The position numbers and the translations under genes were made by a program. DNA of 29,573 nucleotides, taken from JANXUC01 sp043749225 (GTDB taxonomy: Bacteria > Acidobacteriota > Terriglobia > Terriglobales > Acidobacteriaceae). The notes under the pieces are model-generated. The model did not search any database, was not told the DNA's origin, and was given only the letters and a program-made list of their open reading frames with translations. This document shows, piece after piece, positions 1 through 7,305 of this stretch. The stretch covers positions 1 to 29,573 of the forward strand of contig JAYVEP010000163.1 of assembly GCA_043749225.1 (NCBI GenBank). The letters are read 5' to 3'. The stretch's first letter is position 1. The number at the start of each line of letters is the position of its first letter.

Positions 1-1
1 T

Positions 2-1120
2 CGGCGAAACCGCGAAGAACAATTTCATGCCCTTGCGGATTTGCTGCCGGAACTGTGCTGGATGGCCCGGGCCGATGGGCATATTTTTTGGTACAACCAC
101 ACTTGGTACGACTACACCGGAACCACACCGGAACAGATGAGTGGGTGGGGCTGGCAAACTGTGCATGACCCCGAGGTCTTGCCCTCGGTGATGGAACAGT
201 GGCAAGCATCCTTGCAGAGCGGACGGCCTTTTGAGAAAGAGTTCCCGCTGCGCGGTGCCGATGGAGTGTTTCGCTGGTTTCTGACTCGTGTTCGGCCAGT
301 CTGCAATCGTGAGGGCAGAATAGTCCAGTGGTTTGGAACCAACGCCAATATCGACGAGCACGTGCGGATGCGGCAATCACTGCTGGAAGCACAGCAGGCG
401 CTGGCGACTCGGGTTCAGGAGCGAACGGACGAACTTAACGCCGCCAACCGCAGTCTTCGACAATTATCCGCCCGCCTTCTTCAATTAAGAGACGAGGAAC
501 GGCGGCGACTCGCCCGCGAATTGCACGACAGCGTGGGACAAATGCTGGCCGCGATTAAGATGAATATTGCCGTGTTGCAATCTTCGCGGCTGGATCCCGA
601 CGCTCTTCGGGCCGCCACGGATAACGACCGTTTAGTCGACGAGGTCATCAGCGAGATTCGTACCATTTCCCACCTTCTGCACCCTCCCTTGCTGGACGAG
701 GTCGGCCTTTCCTCGGCGCTCCAATGTTACGTGGAGGGGTTTTCGGAGCGGAGCAACGTTGCCGTCACGCTCGACATCGCGGCCGACCTGGCCCGTCTGG
801 ATCACGAAATGGAGATTTCGATCTTTCGTATTGTGCAGGAATCGCTCACCAATGTTCACCGCCATTCGGAGAGTCGAGACGCAATGGTTCGAATTGCCCA
901 TGAAGATGGCCAAATTGAAGTCGAGATTCGAGACACGGGCAAAGGCATCCCCCCCGATGTCCAGAAGGCACTGAGTTCTGGCGGCTCGCTGGGCGTTGGT
1001 TTTCGGGGAATCCGAGAACGCATAGCTGAACTGGGAGGTCAATTGGAAATTCAGTCCAACTCAGGCGGCACTACTGTCATCGGAAAGCTCCCGGTTCGAA
1101 GAGTTGAGCCCGCTGCCTAA
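2..1120 (+). CDS. PAS-domain sensor histidine kinase (NarL/DegS type), 5' end outside window
   Basis: Cytoplasmic-type sensor kinase expected to phosphorylate a LuxR-type response regulator. The frame is open from base 2 and already encodes PAS sequence upstream of the first possible start (TTG at 41), so the gene enters from the left. Numbering from that TTG: PAS fold about 1-105, coiled-coil linker about 110-145, HisKA_3 dimerisation domain with the phospho-acceptor His162 in an RELHD motif, and an HATPase_c domain about 250-355 with N-box Asn271, a DTGKGI G1 box at 298-303 and a glycine-rich G2 box near 315-325. This is the full catalytic set for the family. No receiver or LuxR gene follows, so the partner is either upstream of the window or unlinked. 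The signal sensed cannot be read from the sequence. Confidence 0.93.
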   Translation, partial: RRNREEQFHALADLLPELCWMARADGHIFWYNHTWYDYTGTTPEQMSGWGWQTVHDPEVLPSVMEQWQASLQSGRPFEKEFPLRGADGVFRWFLTRVRPVCNREGRIVQWFGTNANIDEHVRMRQSLLEAQQALATRVQERTDELNAANRSLRQLSARLLQLRDEERRRLARELHDSVGQMLAAIKMNIAVLQSSRLDPDALRAATDNDRLVDEVISEIRTISHLLHPPLLDEVGLSSALQCYVEGFSERSNVAVTLDIAADLARLDHEMEISIFRIVQESLTNVHRHSESRDAMVRIAHEDGQIEVEIRDTGKGIPPDVQKALSSGGSLGVGFRGIRERIAELGGQLEIQSNSGGTTVIGKLPVRRVEPAA

Positions 1121-1184
1121 GCGCTGGATTGAGTCCGATTGGCTCTATCTCGACTGGCCGACGCATGAATGCTGAAGATCACTC

Positions 1185-1358
1185 CTAAGATTTGCGTCCC
1201 CCTTTTGCTTTGGCGAACCTGTATTCGTGGAGTTTCATGTTCACGCGCCTGCTGCGGAAGGTTACTCCCTCCGATTGCAATCGAAAGCGTTGTTCCAAAG
1301 CGAGTTCACCTTGCAATTTGATCGCGCCTCCCGCTCCCACCACGCGCTGCCACGGCAC
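1185..1358 (-). pseudogene. C-terminal fragment of a second ATL/MGMT-like gene
   Basis: Read on the minus strand, this stretch encodes 57 residues beginning VPWQRV and ending at a TAG stop (1185-1187). Over 48 aligned residues 35 are identical to the C-terminal half of the intact ATL protein at 2063-2407, including the PWQR active-site tetrad and the MKLHE motif near the end. The N-terminal half is missing: just beyond 1358 the homology stops, an in-frame TAA appears, and the plus strand becomes a dehydrogenase gene. It is in the same orientation as the intact copy, so it looks like a diverged tandem duplicate truncated by recombination. Confidence 0.8.
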
Positions 1359-1848
1359 GCCAACTTACCTAGTCGACGGCATCCAATATGTATCGATCAT
1401 GGCGGGTTGGGGAGGCTCTGCCGGCTTATACAACGACGCTGGCATGGGTCCCGTCAAGCCAGGCTACGGAAAAATTCTTACCTTCTCTCTCGGCGCTTCC
1501 GCAACATTGAAAACCATCCCCTTCGGCCACAAAGATCCGCCGACTCCGGTCATTAAGACTACTGCTTCAAAGCAGGTCATCCACCTGGGCGGACTTCTCT
1601 ACTTCACCAATTGCGCTGCATGCCACGGAATTTTCGCAGTAGCAGGTCCACTCCCCGATCTCCGCTATGCCGACAAACAGACACTGGAGGGAATCGAAGG
1701 CATCGTTCTAGGCGGCAGCCGAGTCAAAAACGGCATGCCATCCTTCAAAAACATTCTTACACCGGGCGAGTTGCGTGCGATCCAGGCCTATATCGTGTCC
1801 CGAGCCTGGGAATCGGCGAAACCTGGGGAAATATCGAGCAAGCCATGA
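1354..1848 (+). pseudogene. C-terminal fragment of a PQQ-dependent quinohemoprotein alcohol dehydrogenase
   Basis: The frame from GTP (1354) to TGA (1846-1848) encodes about 164 residues that fit the C-terminus of quinohemoprotein alcohol dehydrogenases. It holds the end of the beta-propeller (a GWGGS-type segment) and then a cytochrome c domain with haem-binding CAACH (about 1612-1626) and a distal KNGMPSF motif that supplies the axial Met. The catalytic PQQ-binding propeller (normally more than 400 residues) and the signal peptide are absent. Upstream of 1354 the plus-strand frame stays open, but it is antisense to an ATL-like remnant and not dehydrogenase sequence. The fragment itself has no internal stop, so the truncation may be fairly recent. 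It is not expected to make a functional enzyme. Confidence 0.82.
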
Positions 1849-2062
1849 GGCTCTCCTCTAAAGATGCGGATGACATGGTGCAAAAAGGCCTGGGCTGACG
1901 GCTACGAGAGACGGCAAAAGCGAATCGCGCACCCACAGTGAAATACCGGATGCACATTCGCCAGGAAGCCCCGCTTCTTGTGCTCCGAACCGCTCGCTAG
2001 ACCCCACCCCTGTCCACACAGCGGAAGATTCTAGCCTGGCAATCGGAACCTGCTGCCCGCCT

Positions 2063-2407
2063 TCACCGTTTCACCGGGGGCCTGAACTTGTGCTCGTGCA
2101 GCTTCATATCCACCCGCTTACCGCGAAACGCAACCCCCTCGGCATGCAATCGAAATCGCTGTTCGAATGCGTGTTCTCCTAGTAACTTGATCGCGCCCCC
2201 GACTCCCAGCACGCGCTGCCAAGGCACATCGTGGGCTCCTCGCAACGCTCGCGCAGTCTGACGGGCACCGTTGGGGATGCCAGCCGCGCGCGCGATTGCA
2301 CCGTAAGTACTGACTTTGCCCCTGGGAATTTTCGCAATCAGCGCCAACAACCGACTCTGCCCATTCGCCTTCATCTCCCGAGCCGCGTTTTTGGATTTGC
2401 GCTTCAT
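2063..2407 (-). CDS. atl: Alkyltransferase-like (ATL) DNA-repair protein
   Basis: 114-residue member of the O6-alkylguanine-DNA alkyltransferase fold family. In MGMT/Ogt the active site is PCHR; here it is P62-W63-Q64-R65. The Cys-to-Trp change is the hallmark of alkyltransferase-like proteins, which bind O6-alkylguanine, flip it out and recruit nucleotide excision repair without transferring the alkyl group. The helix-turn-helix DNA-binding part (STYGAIA, with the conserved flipping Tyr at 35) and an Arg-rich GARQTARA helix are present. The usual His after the tryptophan is Gln. A degraded partial copy lies at 1185-1358. The gene is divergent from dnaX with 62 nt between the two starts, so both promoters share a very short region. 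Confidence 0.85.
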   Translation of the reverse strand: MKRKSKNAAREMKANGQSRLLALIAKIPRGKVSTYGAIARAAGIPNGARQTARALRGAHDVPWQRVLGVGGAIKLLGEHAFEQRFRLHAEGVAFRGKRVDMKLHEHKFRPPVKR

Positions 2408-2452
2408 TTTTACTTCGCTCGCCTTCCTCGCGGAAAGTCCGTCTCTGTCACG

Positions 2453-2458
2453 TATAAT
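2453..2458 (+). promoter_or_regulatory. Probable -10 element of dnaX (near-leaderless)
   Basis: A perfect TATAAT lies 11 nt before the dnaX ATG (2470). A transcription start about 7 nt after the hexamer would leave a leader of only a few nucleotides, and no Shine-Dalgarno sequence is present. No convincing -35 box lies at 16-18 nt. Confidence 0.5.
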
Positions 2459-2469
2459 TTCAACTTTGC

Positions 2470-4446
2470 ATGAGCTATCAGGTTCTAGCCCGTAAGTATC
2501 GTCCGCAGCGCTTTTCCGAAGTCATCGGACAAGACCACGTCACCCGTACGCTCAAGAATGCTCTTGCGCAAGAGCGACTGGCCCACGGATACATTTTCAG
2601 CGGCCATCGCGGGATTGGCAAGACCACTATCGCCCGCATTTTGGCCATGGCGCTGAATTGCCGGTCTTCAGAGAACACAGCAGACAAGCCCGTCACCGAG
2701 CCGTGCGGCGTCTGCGAATCCTGCACTGAAATCCGCGCTGGCAATTCGGTCGACGTGATCGAGATCGACGCAGCCACCAACCGTGGCATTGATGAAATTC
2801 GCGAGCTCCGCGAAGGCGCTCGCTACCGTCCGGCGCGCGACCGTTTCAAAGTCTACATCCTCGACGAAGCCCACCAGATTACCGATGCCGCGTTTAACGC
2901 CCTGCTGAAAACTTTAGAAGAACCTCCAGCCCACATCGTTTTCATGATGGCGACCACGCAGCCGGAAGATATTCCGCAAACCATTCGCTCGCGCTGCCAG
3001 CATTTCAGCTTTCACGCCGTCAAGTTCGAGCAGATTCTCGGTCAGCTTCGCGATTTGGCGGGCCGCGAAAATATCGGCGCCGACGAAGACGCTCTTGCCC
3101 TCCTGGCCGAAGCAGGCGACGGGTCGGTTCGCGACGCTCTTTCAATATTGGATCAGGCAATTGCCAGCCGCGAAGGCCAACTGACCGCGGAAACTGTCCG
3201 TCAACTGGTGGGCGCAGCTCCTTCAGGAACCATCGAGCAGGTGATGCGCGCGGTCGCCGAGAGCAACAGCCGGGAAGTCCTGCAACTAGTCGATCGTCTA
3301 CTCACCGAGGGCCATAGCGCGGTCCACTTTGCCCGCGAAGTCGTGCGCTTCTTGCGCAACGCGCTGGTCGCCAAAGTAGCGGGCGCCGATTCGGAACTGC
3401 TGCAGGTTTCCAGCGACGAGCGCAAACGCGTTTCATCCATCGCAGAGCTCTTCAGCGAAGAAGATTTAACTCGGCACCTTCAGATCATGCTGCGCACGCA
3501 CAGCGAACTGGGCTACAAGCAAGAGCAACGTTTTCATCTCGAGCTCGGTCTGGTGAAGATGTCGCACGCCCAACGGCTGCTTCCGATGGAACAATTGCTA
3601 AGTAGGGTAACGCTGCCATCCGCCGCAGCCACTACGACAGGTTCCGCATCACGAACGCAGTCCGGCGTAGCTCCCCGCTCCACCACTCCTCCGCCAAGTT
3701 CGCCTGCCACAGCCCCACCAGCCAGGAAAATCGCCGAAGCGCCGCGCCCCGTATCTCCCTTCGCTGCCGACACAGCCCGCAAAGGCGGCTACGGCAAACC
3801 CGAGATGTCCAGCGACGTTCCGGGCCCACGCGCTGTCCCACAGAACCCTATGGCGCAGGAAGTCGCCAGCGCTGAACGCGGAGTTAAAGAACCTGTGATC
3901 CTTGGATCAGCACTCCCCGCTTTCCTGCCTGATCCTGTCCCCCCATCTCCGAAGCGAACTGAGATTGCCGTCGCTCCGCAACCTCTGATTACCGCCGAGC
4001 GCGTTACTCCGGAACCATCGGCTTCTCCAGAGCCAACAGAGACGCCTACAACCCAACTCTCGCCCGAGGCTCTAGGCGCCACGATCGCAGCCGAAGTCGA
4101 GAACGCCGGACACCCCATGGCCGCCGCTTTGCTCAGCGGAGGTCGCTGGTTTTTTGAGGGCGCACAACCTGCGGTTGAAGTAGTCGCCACCGATTTCACC
4201 ATGAAAATGACGCTGGGCGCAGAGCCGCTGAAGGCCGCCAATGCCGCTGCCAGCAAGGCTTTCGGTCGTTCAGTCAAGCTAAAACTTTCTAGCGGCGGCG
4301 TGGCTCAAGATTCAAACGGCAAAGCTTCACCTCGACCTGCAGGAACCGGAAGCAAGAGTCGCGCCGCCCAAGATCCCATCGTGAAATACGTGCAAGAAAA
4401 ATTCGGCGCAGAAATTCGCACCGTGATCGATTATCAAAAGAAATAG
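2470..4446 (+). CDS. dnaX: DNA polymerase III subunits gamma/tau
   Basis: Clamp-loader ATPase of the replicative DNA polymerase III holoenzyme; loads the beta clamp and ties together the polymerase cores. 658 residues. AAA+ module about 1-230: Walker A GHRGIGKT at 45-52, zinc-binding cysteines 64, 79, 82 and 85, Walker B DEAH at 132-135 and sensor/arginine-finger SRC at 174-176. Domain III spans about 240-370. A long Pro/Ala/Ser-rich linker follows (about 385-520), then a C-terminal tau-like domain ending in VKYVQEKFGAEI. The frame is continuous; no obvious A-rich slippery heptamer for a short gamma form was seen. It leads the conserved dnaX-ybaB-recR cluster, here interrupted by a dinB-like gene and repeat-rich spacers. 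Confidence 0.97.
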   Translation: MSYQVLARKYRPQRFSEVIGQDHVTRTLKNALAQERLAHGYIFSGHRGIGKTTIARILAMALNCRSSENTADKPVTEPCGVCESCTEIRAGNSVDVIEIDAATNRGIDEIRELREGARYRPARDRFKVYILDEAHQITDAAFNALLKTLEEPPAHIVFMMATTQPEDIPQTIRSRCQHFSFHAVKFEQILGQLRDLAGRENIGADEDALALLAEAGDGSVRDALSILDQAIASREGQLTAETVRQLVGAAPSGTIEQVMRAVAESNSREVLQLVDRLLTEGHSAVHFAREVVRFLRNALVAKVAGADSELLQVSSDERKRVSSIAELFSEEDLTRHLQIMLRTHSELGYKQEQRFHLELGLVKMSHAQRLLPMEQLLSRVTLPSAAATTTGSASRTQSGVAPRSTTPPPSSPATAPPARKIAEAPRPVSPFAADTARKGGYGKPEMSSDVPGPRAVPQNPMAQEVASAERGVKEPVILGSALPAFLPDPVPPSPKRTEIAVAPQPLITAERVTPEPSASPEPTETPTTQLSPEALGATIAAEVENAGHPMAAALLSGGRWFFEGAQPAVEVVATDFTMKMTLGAEPLKAANAAASKAFGRSVKLKLSSGGVAQDSNGKASPRPAGTGSKSRAAQDPIVKYVQEKFGAEIRTVIDYQKK

Positions 4447-4451
4447 CAATG

Positions 4452-4540
4452 TGTAATTTTGTAATGTGTAACTTTGAACGCGCAGATCAGACTACCGTTT
4501 TTGCTCTTCAAATTTCCAAATTACACGTTACGAAATTACA
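4452..4540. repeat. Heptad-period inverted repeat between dnaX and ybaB
   Basis: Left arm 4452-4478 and right arm 4514-4540 match as inverted repeats at 23 of 27 positions. Each arm is built of 7-nt units (left: consensus NNTGTAA, four units from 4451; right: units of the TTNCAAA/TTACGAA kind from 4507). The loop is about 35 nt. AT-rich, it fills the spacer just before the ybaB ribosome-binding site. There is no U-tract, so a simple terminator is unlikely. Confidence 0.75.
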
Positions 4541-4553
4541 ACTTTGAGGACAC

Positions 4554-4859
4554 ATGGCCGGATTCGATATTCAGAACATGATGCAGATGGCTCGCCAGCA
4601 GTATGAGGCGCTGCAAGAGAAGATGCGCGCCACAATCGTGGAAGCGTCAGCGGGCGGCGGCAGCGTCGTTGTGAAAATGGACGGGAGCAAGCGCGTCCTA
4701 GCCATCAAGATCGATCCAGAAGTTATAAAATCCGACGACATTGAAATGCTGCAAGATCTGATCGCAGCGGCCGTCAACGAAGCCGGACGCAAGGTCGAAG
4801 ACTCCATGAAGTCCGGCATGAGCGGTATGCTCAGCGGTCTGGGTCTGCCTGGACTTTAG
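4554..4859 (+). CDS. ybaB: YbaB/EbfC family nucleoid-associated protein
   Basis: Small homodimeric DNA-binding protein that coats the nucleoid. 101 residues, the normal length for the family. It begins with the typical MMQMARQ helix, followed by the amphipathic QEKMRATIVEASAGGGSVVVKMDGSKRVLAIKI-type core (helix, glycine turn, beta strands) and ends in a Met/Gly-rich tail. The start ATG has a GAGG ribosome-binding site 4 nt upstream. The gene sits between dnaX and recR as in most bacteria. Its last codons form the first unit of a 15-nt tandem array that runs past the stop. Confidence 0.95.
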   Translation: MAGFDIQNMMQMARQQYEALQEKMRATIVEASAGGGSVVVKMDGSKRVLAIKIDPEVIKSDDIEMLQDLIAAAVNEAGRKVEDSMKSGMSGMLSGLGLPGL

Positions 4860-4925
4860 GTCCCTGAATTTTAGTTTCTGGAACTTTAGGTGCCGAAACT
4901 CTAGCTTCAAGGGGCTTTACCTTCC
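4851..4925 (+). repeat. 15-nt tandem array overlapping the 3' end of ybaB
   Basis: Five diverged units of exactly 15 nt (4851, 4866, 4881, 4896, 4911), consensus GAACTTTAGGTGCCN. The first unit contains the last codons and the stop of ybaB, and units 2-4 each carry another TAG in the same frame. Each unit divides into 7+8 nt half-units, which links it to the heptad arrays elsewhere in the window. Confidence 0.7.
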
Positions 4926-4952
4926 TGACGCTTACTCGTCGGGTACGCCCCA

Positions 4953-4997
4953 AGAGTTTGTCATTCCAAACAGCTTCATCGTGAGGAATCTGCTATT
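4953..4997 (+). repeat. Dispersed 45-bp element, copy 1
   Basis: Begins AGAGTTTGTCATTCC and ends GTGAGGAATCTGCTATT. Nearly the same 45 bp occur at 6309-6353 and 25672-25716, always between genes. The variable part is the central six to ten bases. No transposase or coding potential. Confidence 0.75.
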
Positions 4998-5041
4998 GTT
5001 TTCAAGCTGAAAAGATATTTCACAAGCTACCCGGAGGAAAG

Positions 5042-5599
5042 ATGAAGAAGAATTTGTCGATGTTGGCAGCGGTATTGACACTTTGCGCGTTCGGAATGGC
5101 ACAGGCCGCGAGCGACAAGAAGACGACCACCAGTGAATTAGACAGCGCCATAAAGGGAATGGAGAGTGAACTTGTTCCAGCAGTAGAAGCCATGCCGGAA
5201 GACAAGTTTGCGTTTGCTCCGACCGCGGGAGAGTTCAAGGGCGTCCGCACATTTGCCCTGCAAGCTAAACACGTGGCGGCCGTCAACTACATGGTGGCAG
5301 CCTCCATTCTGGGCGAGAAGCCGCCAGTCGAACTGGGAGGCGAGACCGGCCCGGATAGCGTCAAATCGAAGGCCGAGATCGTCAAGTTCTTGAAAGATTC
5401 GTTTACCTACGTCCACAAGGCAATCGGAACGATCAACGACAGCAACAGTTTGGCTCTCATTGGCAGCCCGTTTGGCGAAGGCAAAACAACTCGGTTGAGC
5501 ATGGGCATTTTGTTGGCTGGACACGGCTTCGATCATTACGGACAGATGGTTGAGTACCTGCGGATGAACGGAATTATTCCTCCCGCAAGTCGGCACTAG
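5042..5599 (+). CDS. Exported DinB-fold (DinB/YfiT-like) protein
   Basis: 185 residues with a clear Sec signal peptide: Lys-rich start, hydrophobic core at 5-19, cleavage after AQA at about 22. The mature part is a four-helix bundle of the DinB superfamily, which often binds a divalent metal through three histidines. Candidate ligands are His77 (AKHVAA), His161 and His165 in the signature GHGFDHYGQMVEYLRMNG. Members include bacillithiol- and mycothiol-dependent transferases, but the substrate of the exported acidobacterial forms is unknown. A strong ribosome-binding site (GGAGGAAA) supports this start. It sits between ybaB and recR, which is unusual for that cluster. The presence of bshC elsewhere in the window leaves a thiol-transferase link possible but unproven. 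Confidence 0.85.
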   Translation: MKKNLSMLAAVLTLCAFGMAQAASDKKTTTSELDSAIKGMESELVPAVEAMPEDKFAFAPTAGEFKGVRTFALQAKHVAAVNYMVAASILGEKPPVELGGETGPDSVKSKAEIVKFLKDSFTYVHKAIGTINDSNSLALIGSPFGEGKTTRLSMGILLAGHGFDHYGQMVEYLRMNGIIPPASRH

Positions 5600-5618
5600 T
5601 TTCTCTCAAGAACATTGG

Positions 5619-5679
5619 GGATTTGGTGATTTGCGATTTTGCGAATCACCAAATCACAAATCACCAAATCACAAATTCC
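5619..5679. repeat. Heptad-period inverted repeat before recR
   Basis: A perfect 14-bp inverted repeat (5620-5633 with 5657-5670, GATTTGGTGATTTG) is embedded in a run of 7/8-nt units with consensus AAATCAC(C). The array abuts the recR ribosome-binding site. Read through in frame, it would add 22 low-complexity residues to RecR, which argues against an upstream start. Confidence 0.75.
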
Positions 5680-5688
5680 AGAGGCCTC

Positions 5689-6288
5689 ATGAGTCGTTTC
5701 GCCGAGCCAATGGCGCGGTTGATTGAAGAACTAAAGAAGCTGCCCGGAATAGGCGGCAAATCCGCGCAGCGCCTTGCGTTCCACATTCTGCGCTCCAGCG
5801 ACGACGACGCCGAAGCCCTGGCCTCCGCCGTCCGCGATCTCAAAGCCCAACTGCGCCTCTGTTCCATTTGCAACAACATCACCGACGTCGATCCCTGCTC
5901 GTACTGCACCAATCCCACCCGCAACCATCGTCTGGTCTGCGTTGTGGAGGAACCGACCAACATCGCTGCCATCGAGAAGACCAAGCATTTCAACGGTGTT
6001 TACCACGTTCTGCACGGCACAATTTCTCCACTGCATGGCGTCGGCCCCGAGCATCTGCGCATCTCCAACCTCACTCGACGCGTCGATGCGGGCGAAGTCG
6101 ACGAAGTCATTCTCGCCACCAACCCAACCATCGAAGGCGAAGCCACAGCCAGCTATTTAGCCGACGCGCTAAAGAAACTTCGTGTCAAAGTAACGCGCAT
6201 TGCCACCGGCGTCCCCGCAGGCAGCGACATCGAATACACCGACGAAGTCACTATGCACAAAGCCATGGAAGGCCGCCGCGAGCTTTAG
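5689..6288 (+). CDS. recR: Recombination mediator RecR
   Basis: Toroidal DNA-binding protein of the RecFOR pathway that helps load RecA at gaps. 199 residues from this ATG, typical of the family. Helix-hairpin-helix LPGIGGKSAQR at 18-28, C4 zinc finger Cys58, 61, 70 and 73, then a Toprim domain from about 81 (VVEEPTN acidic motif, then ATNPTIEGEATA). Start choice: an AGAGG site lies just upstream of 5689, and the family begins with a segment like SRFAEPMARLIEEL. An in-frame ATG at 5623 would translate the intergenic repeat and is rejected. Confidence 0.97.
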   Translation: MSRFAEPMARLIEELKKLPGIGGKSAQRLAFHILRSSDDDAEALASAVRDLKAQLRLCSICNNITDVDPCSYCTNPTRNHRLVCVVEEPTNIAAIEKTKHFNGVYHVLHGTISPLHGVGPEHLRISNLTRRVDAGEVDEVILATNPTIEGEATASYLADALKKLRVKVTRIATGVPAGSDIEYTDEVTMHKAMEGRREL

Positions 6289-6308
6289 CCAGCTTGTTCC
6301 AATACTCT

Positions 6309-6353
6309 AGAGTTTGTCATCCCGAACGGTACTATCGTGAGGAATCTGCTTTT
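6309..6353 (+). repeat. Dispersed 45-bp element, copy 2
   Basis: Same ends as the copies at 4953 and 25672 (AGAGTTTGTCAT at the left, GTGAGGAATCTGCTTTT at the right), located 20 bp after recR. Confidence 0.75.
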
Positions 6354-6432
6354 CGGCCGACGGGGGTGCCCGTTCTTCTTTCGCGTCCTTGGCGAAAGAG
6401 GGCGGGTGATGAAGCCTCTCCAATAACACCAT

Positions 6433-6771
6433 TCAATCCACGATAAAAATTCGCGCCCCCGTCTCAGTGAAGGACCGGTGCGGCGGATCCCCATCCCCCA
6501 CCTGATAGCTCATCCCGGGCTTGAGCGTAAACTTCCGGCCATCCGAAAGCTCCGTCTCCAGCTCTCCCGCCAGGCAAAGCAGCACATGCCCCTTAGCGCA
6601 CCAATGATCGGCCCTGTAGCCAGCAGAATATTCCACCATCCGCACCCGAATCGGCCCAAAACTCTGGGTCCGCCAACTCGCGGAACCCGTTTCGCCCGGT
6701 TGAGCCGTCGCCGTGATCTCGTTCCAGTCGGTGGTCGTAAAAGGAACGCTTTCCATGAACATAGGCCTCAT
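6433..6771 (-). CDS. DHCW-motif cupin fold protein
   Basis: 112-residue single-domain cupin (small beta-barrel). The motif DHWCAKGH at 55-62 marks the DHCW-motif cupin group, and a second half-barrel motif (KPGMSYQVGDGDPPHRS, 84-100) supplies a further His. The group is widespread and uncharacterised; cupins bind metals or small ligands and may act as enzymes or sensors. Several ATG codons lie close together (6771, 6762, 6756). A purine-rich GGGAGA lies directly upstream of the first, so the true start may be one of the later two. It is transcribed alone, convergent with recR. A TTGATA/TAGAAT promoter lies about 90-120 nt upstream. Confidence 0.85.
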   Translation of the reverse strand: MRPMFMESVPFTTTDWNEITATAQPGETGSASWRTQSFGPIRVRMVEYSAGYRADHWCAKGHVLLCLAGELETELSDGRKFTLKPGMSYQVGDGDPPHRSFTETGARIFIVD

Positions 6772-6859
6772 TCTCCCGCAACCGTGTCTCTGGAAAAGTG
6801 TGCAACCGCTTATAACTCCAAGCCAGCGCCGCCTTCGAAGACGGCAGAGAAGTCAGACT

Positions 6860-6889
6860 ATTCTAGGATAATAAACAGCTTGTTATCAA
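6860..6889 (-). promoter_or_regulatory. Candidate sigma-70 promoter of the cupin gene
   Basis: On the minus strand TTGATA (6884-6889) and TAGAAT (6860-6865) are separated by 18 nt, five and five matches to the consensus hexamers respectively. A start near 6853 would give a leader of about 80 nt before the cupin ATG. Confidence 0.45.
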
Positions 6890-6929
6890 TAGAATACAGA
6901 ATATATCGAAAGTAAATGTAAAAGTTTTC

Positions 6930-7125
6930 CCAATGGCGCGCCGAATGCACCTTCCCAACCGTCCGTTTCCTAACTTCCTCTCAATCTGGGGACTGACGCC
7001 GAAAGTCAAACTAGACAGCCTCCACCGAGGCTTACCAATTCGACGCCAGTCTGCGCCGCGCCGCGATGACAACGCACCGCAGCACGACGCTTCAGAGCCG
7101 GGCCTAAAGGCCCGGTTTCTTTTTT
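6930..7125 (+). ncRNA. Candidate structured non-coding RNA ending in an intrinsic terminator
   Basis: No convincing protein is encoded here on either strand, yet a strong plus-strand terminator ends the stretch and no plus-strand gene precedes it after recR (600 nt away). Ahead of the terminator, 6991-7003 pairs with 7039-7051 (11 of 13 positions) and encloses a perfect 5-bp hairpin, GCCTC (7018-7022) with GAGGC (7027-7031). The 5' end given is a guess; a GC-rich segment starts near 6930 after an AT-rich region. It does not match tRNA, SRP RNA, 6S or RNase P features that can be recalled. It could instead be a long untranslated tail. Confidence 0.35.
7098..7125 (+). terminator. Strong intrinsic terminator, plus strand
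   Basis: Perfect 7-bp GC stem CCGGGCC/GGCCCGG (7098-7104 and 7109-7115) with a TAAA loop, followed by a tract of nine T in ten bases (7116-7125). There is no matching A-tract on the left side, so it acts only on plus-strand transcripts. The neighbouring genes on both sides are on the minus strand. Confidence 0.85.
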
Positions 7126-7305
7126 GGCTGCGGACCCCTTTCTAACTTCCGCGCGAATGAATGATGTTGCCGGCTTGCCGACAATTTACTCAGAACGCCC
7201 CGCCTCTTCCCACCAAGCCGTTTCTGGATAACTTCCGTGTCGCCGACAATTCGACAAGTGACTCGATTACTTCCCACAAGCGCGTTTCACGGGGCTGAAC
7301 CGCAC

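Noticed and set aside
1192..1361. Upstream part of the plus-strand open frame that runs into the dehydrogenase fragment
   Set aside because: It is the antisense of an ATL C-terminus; the residues before GTP (1354) are not dehydrogenase sequence.
5623..5688. Longer RecR N-terminus from an upstream ATG
   Set aside because: It translates the heptad repeat; the family start and ribosome-binding site are at 5689.
5868..6446. 192-residue plus-strand open frame overlapping recR
   Set aside because: His/Arg/Ser-rich out-of-frame reading of recR.
6940..7090. Possible tRNA in the stretch before the orphan terminator
   Set aside because: An ATTCGA-like T-loop is present, but no acceptor or anticodon stem could be built.
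6933..7145. Small plus-strand open frame over the candidate RNA
   Set aside because: It reads through the terminator hairpin and has no ribosome-binding site or recognisable sequence.
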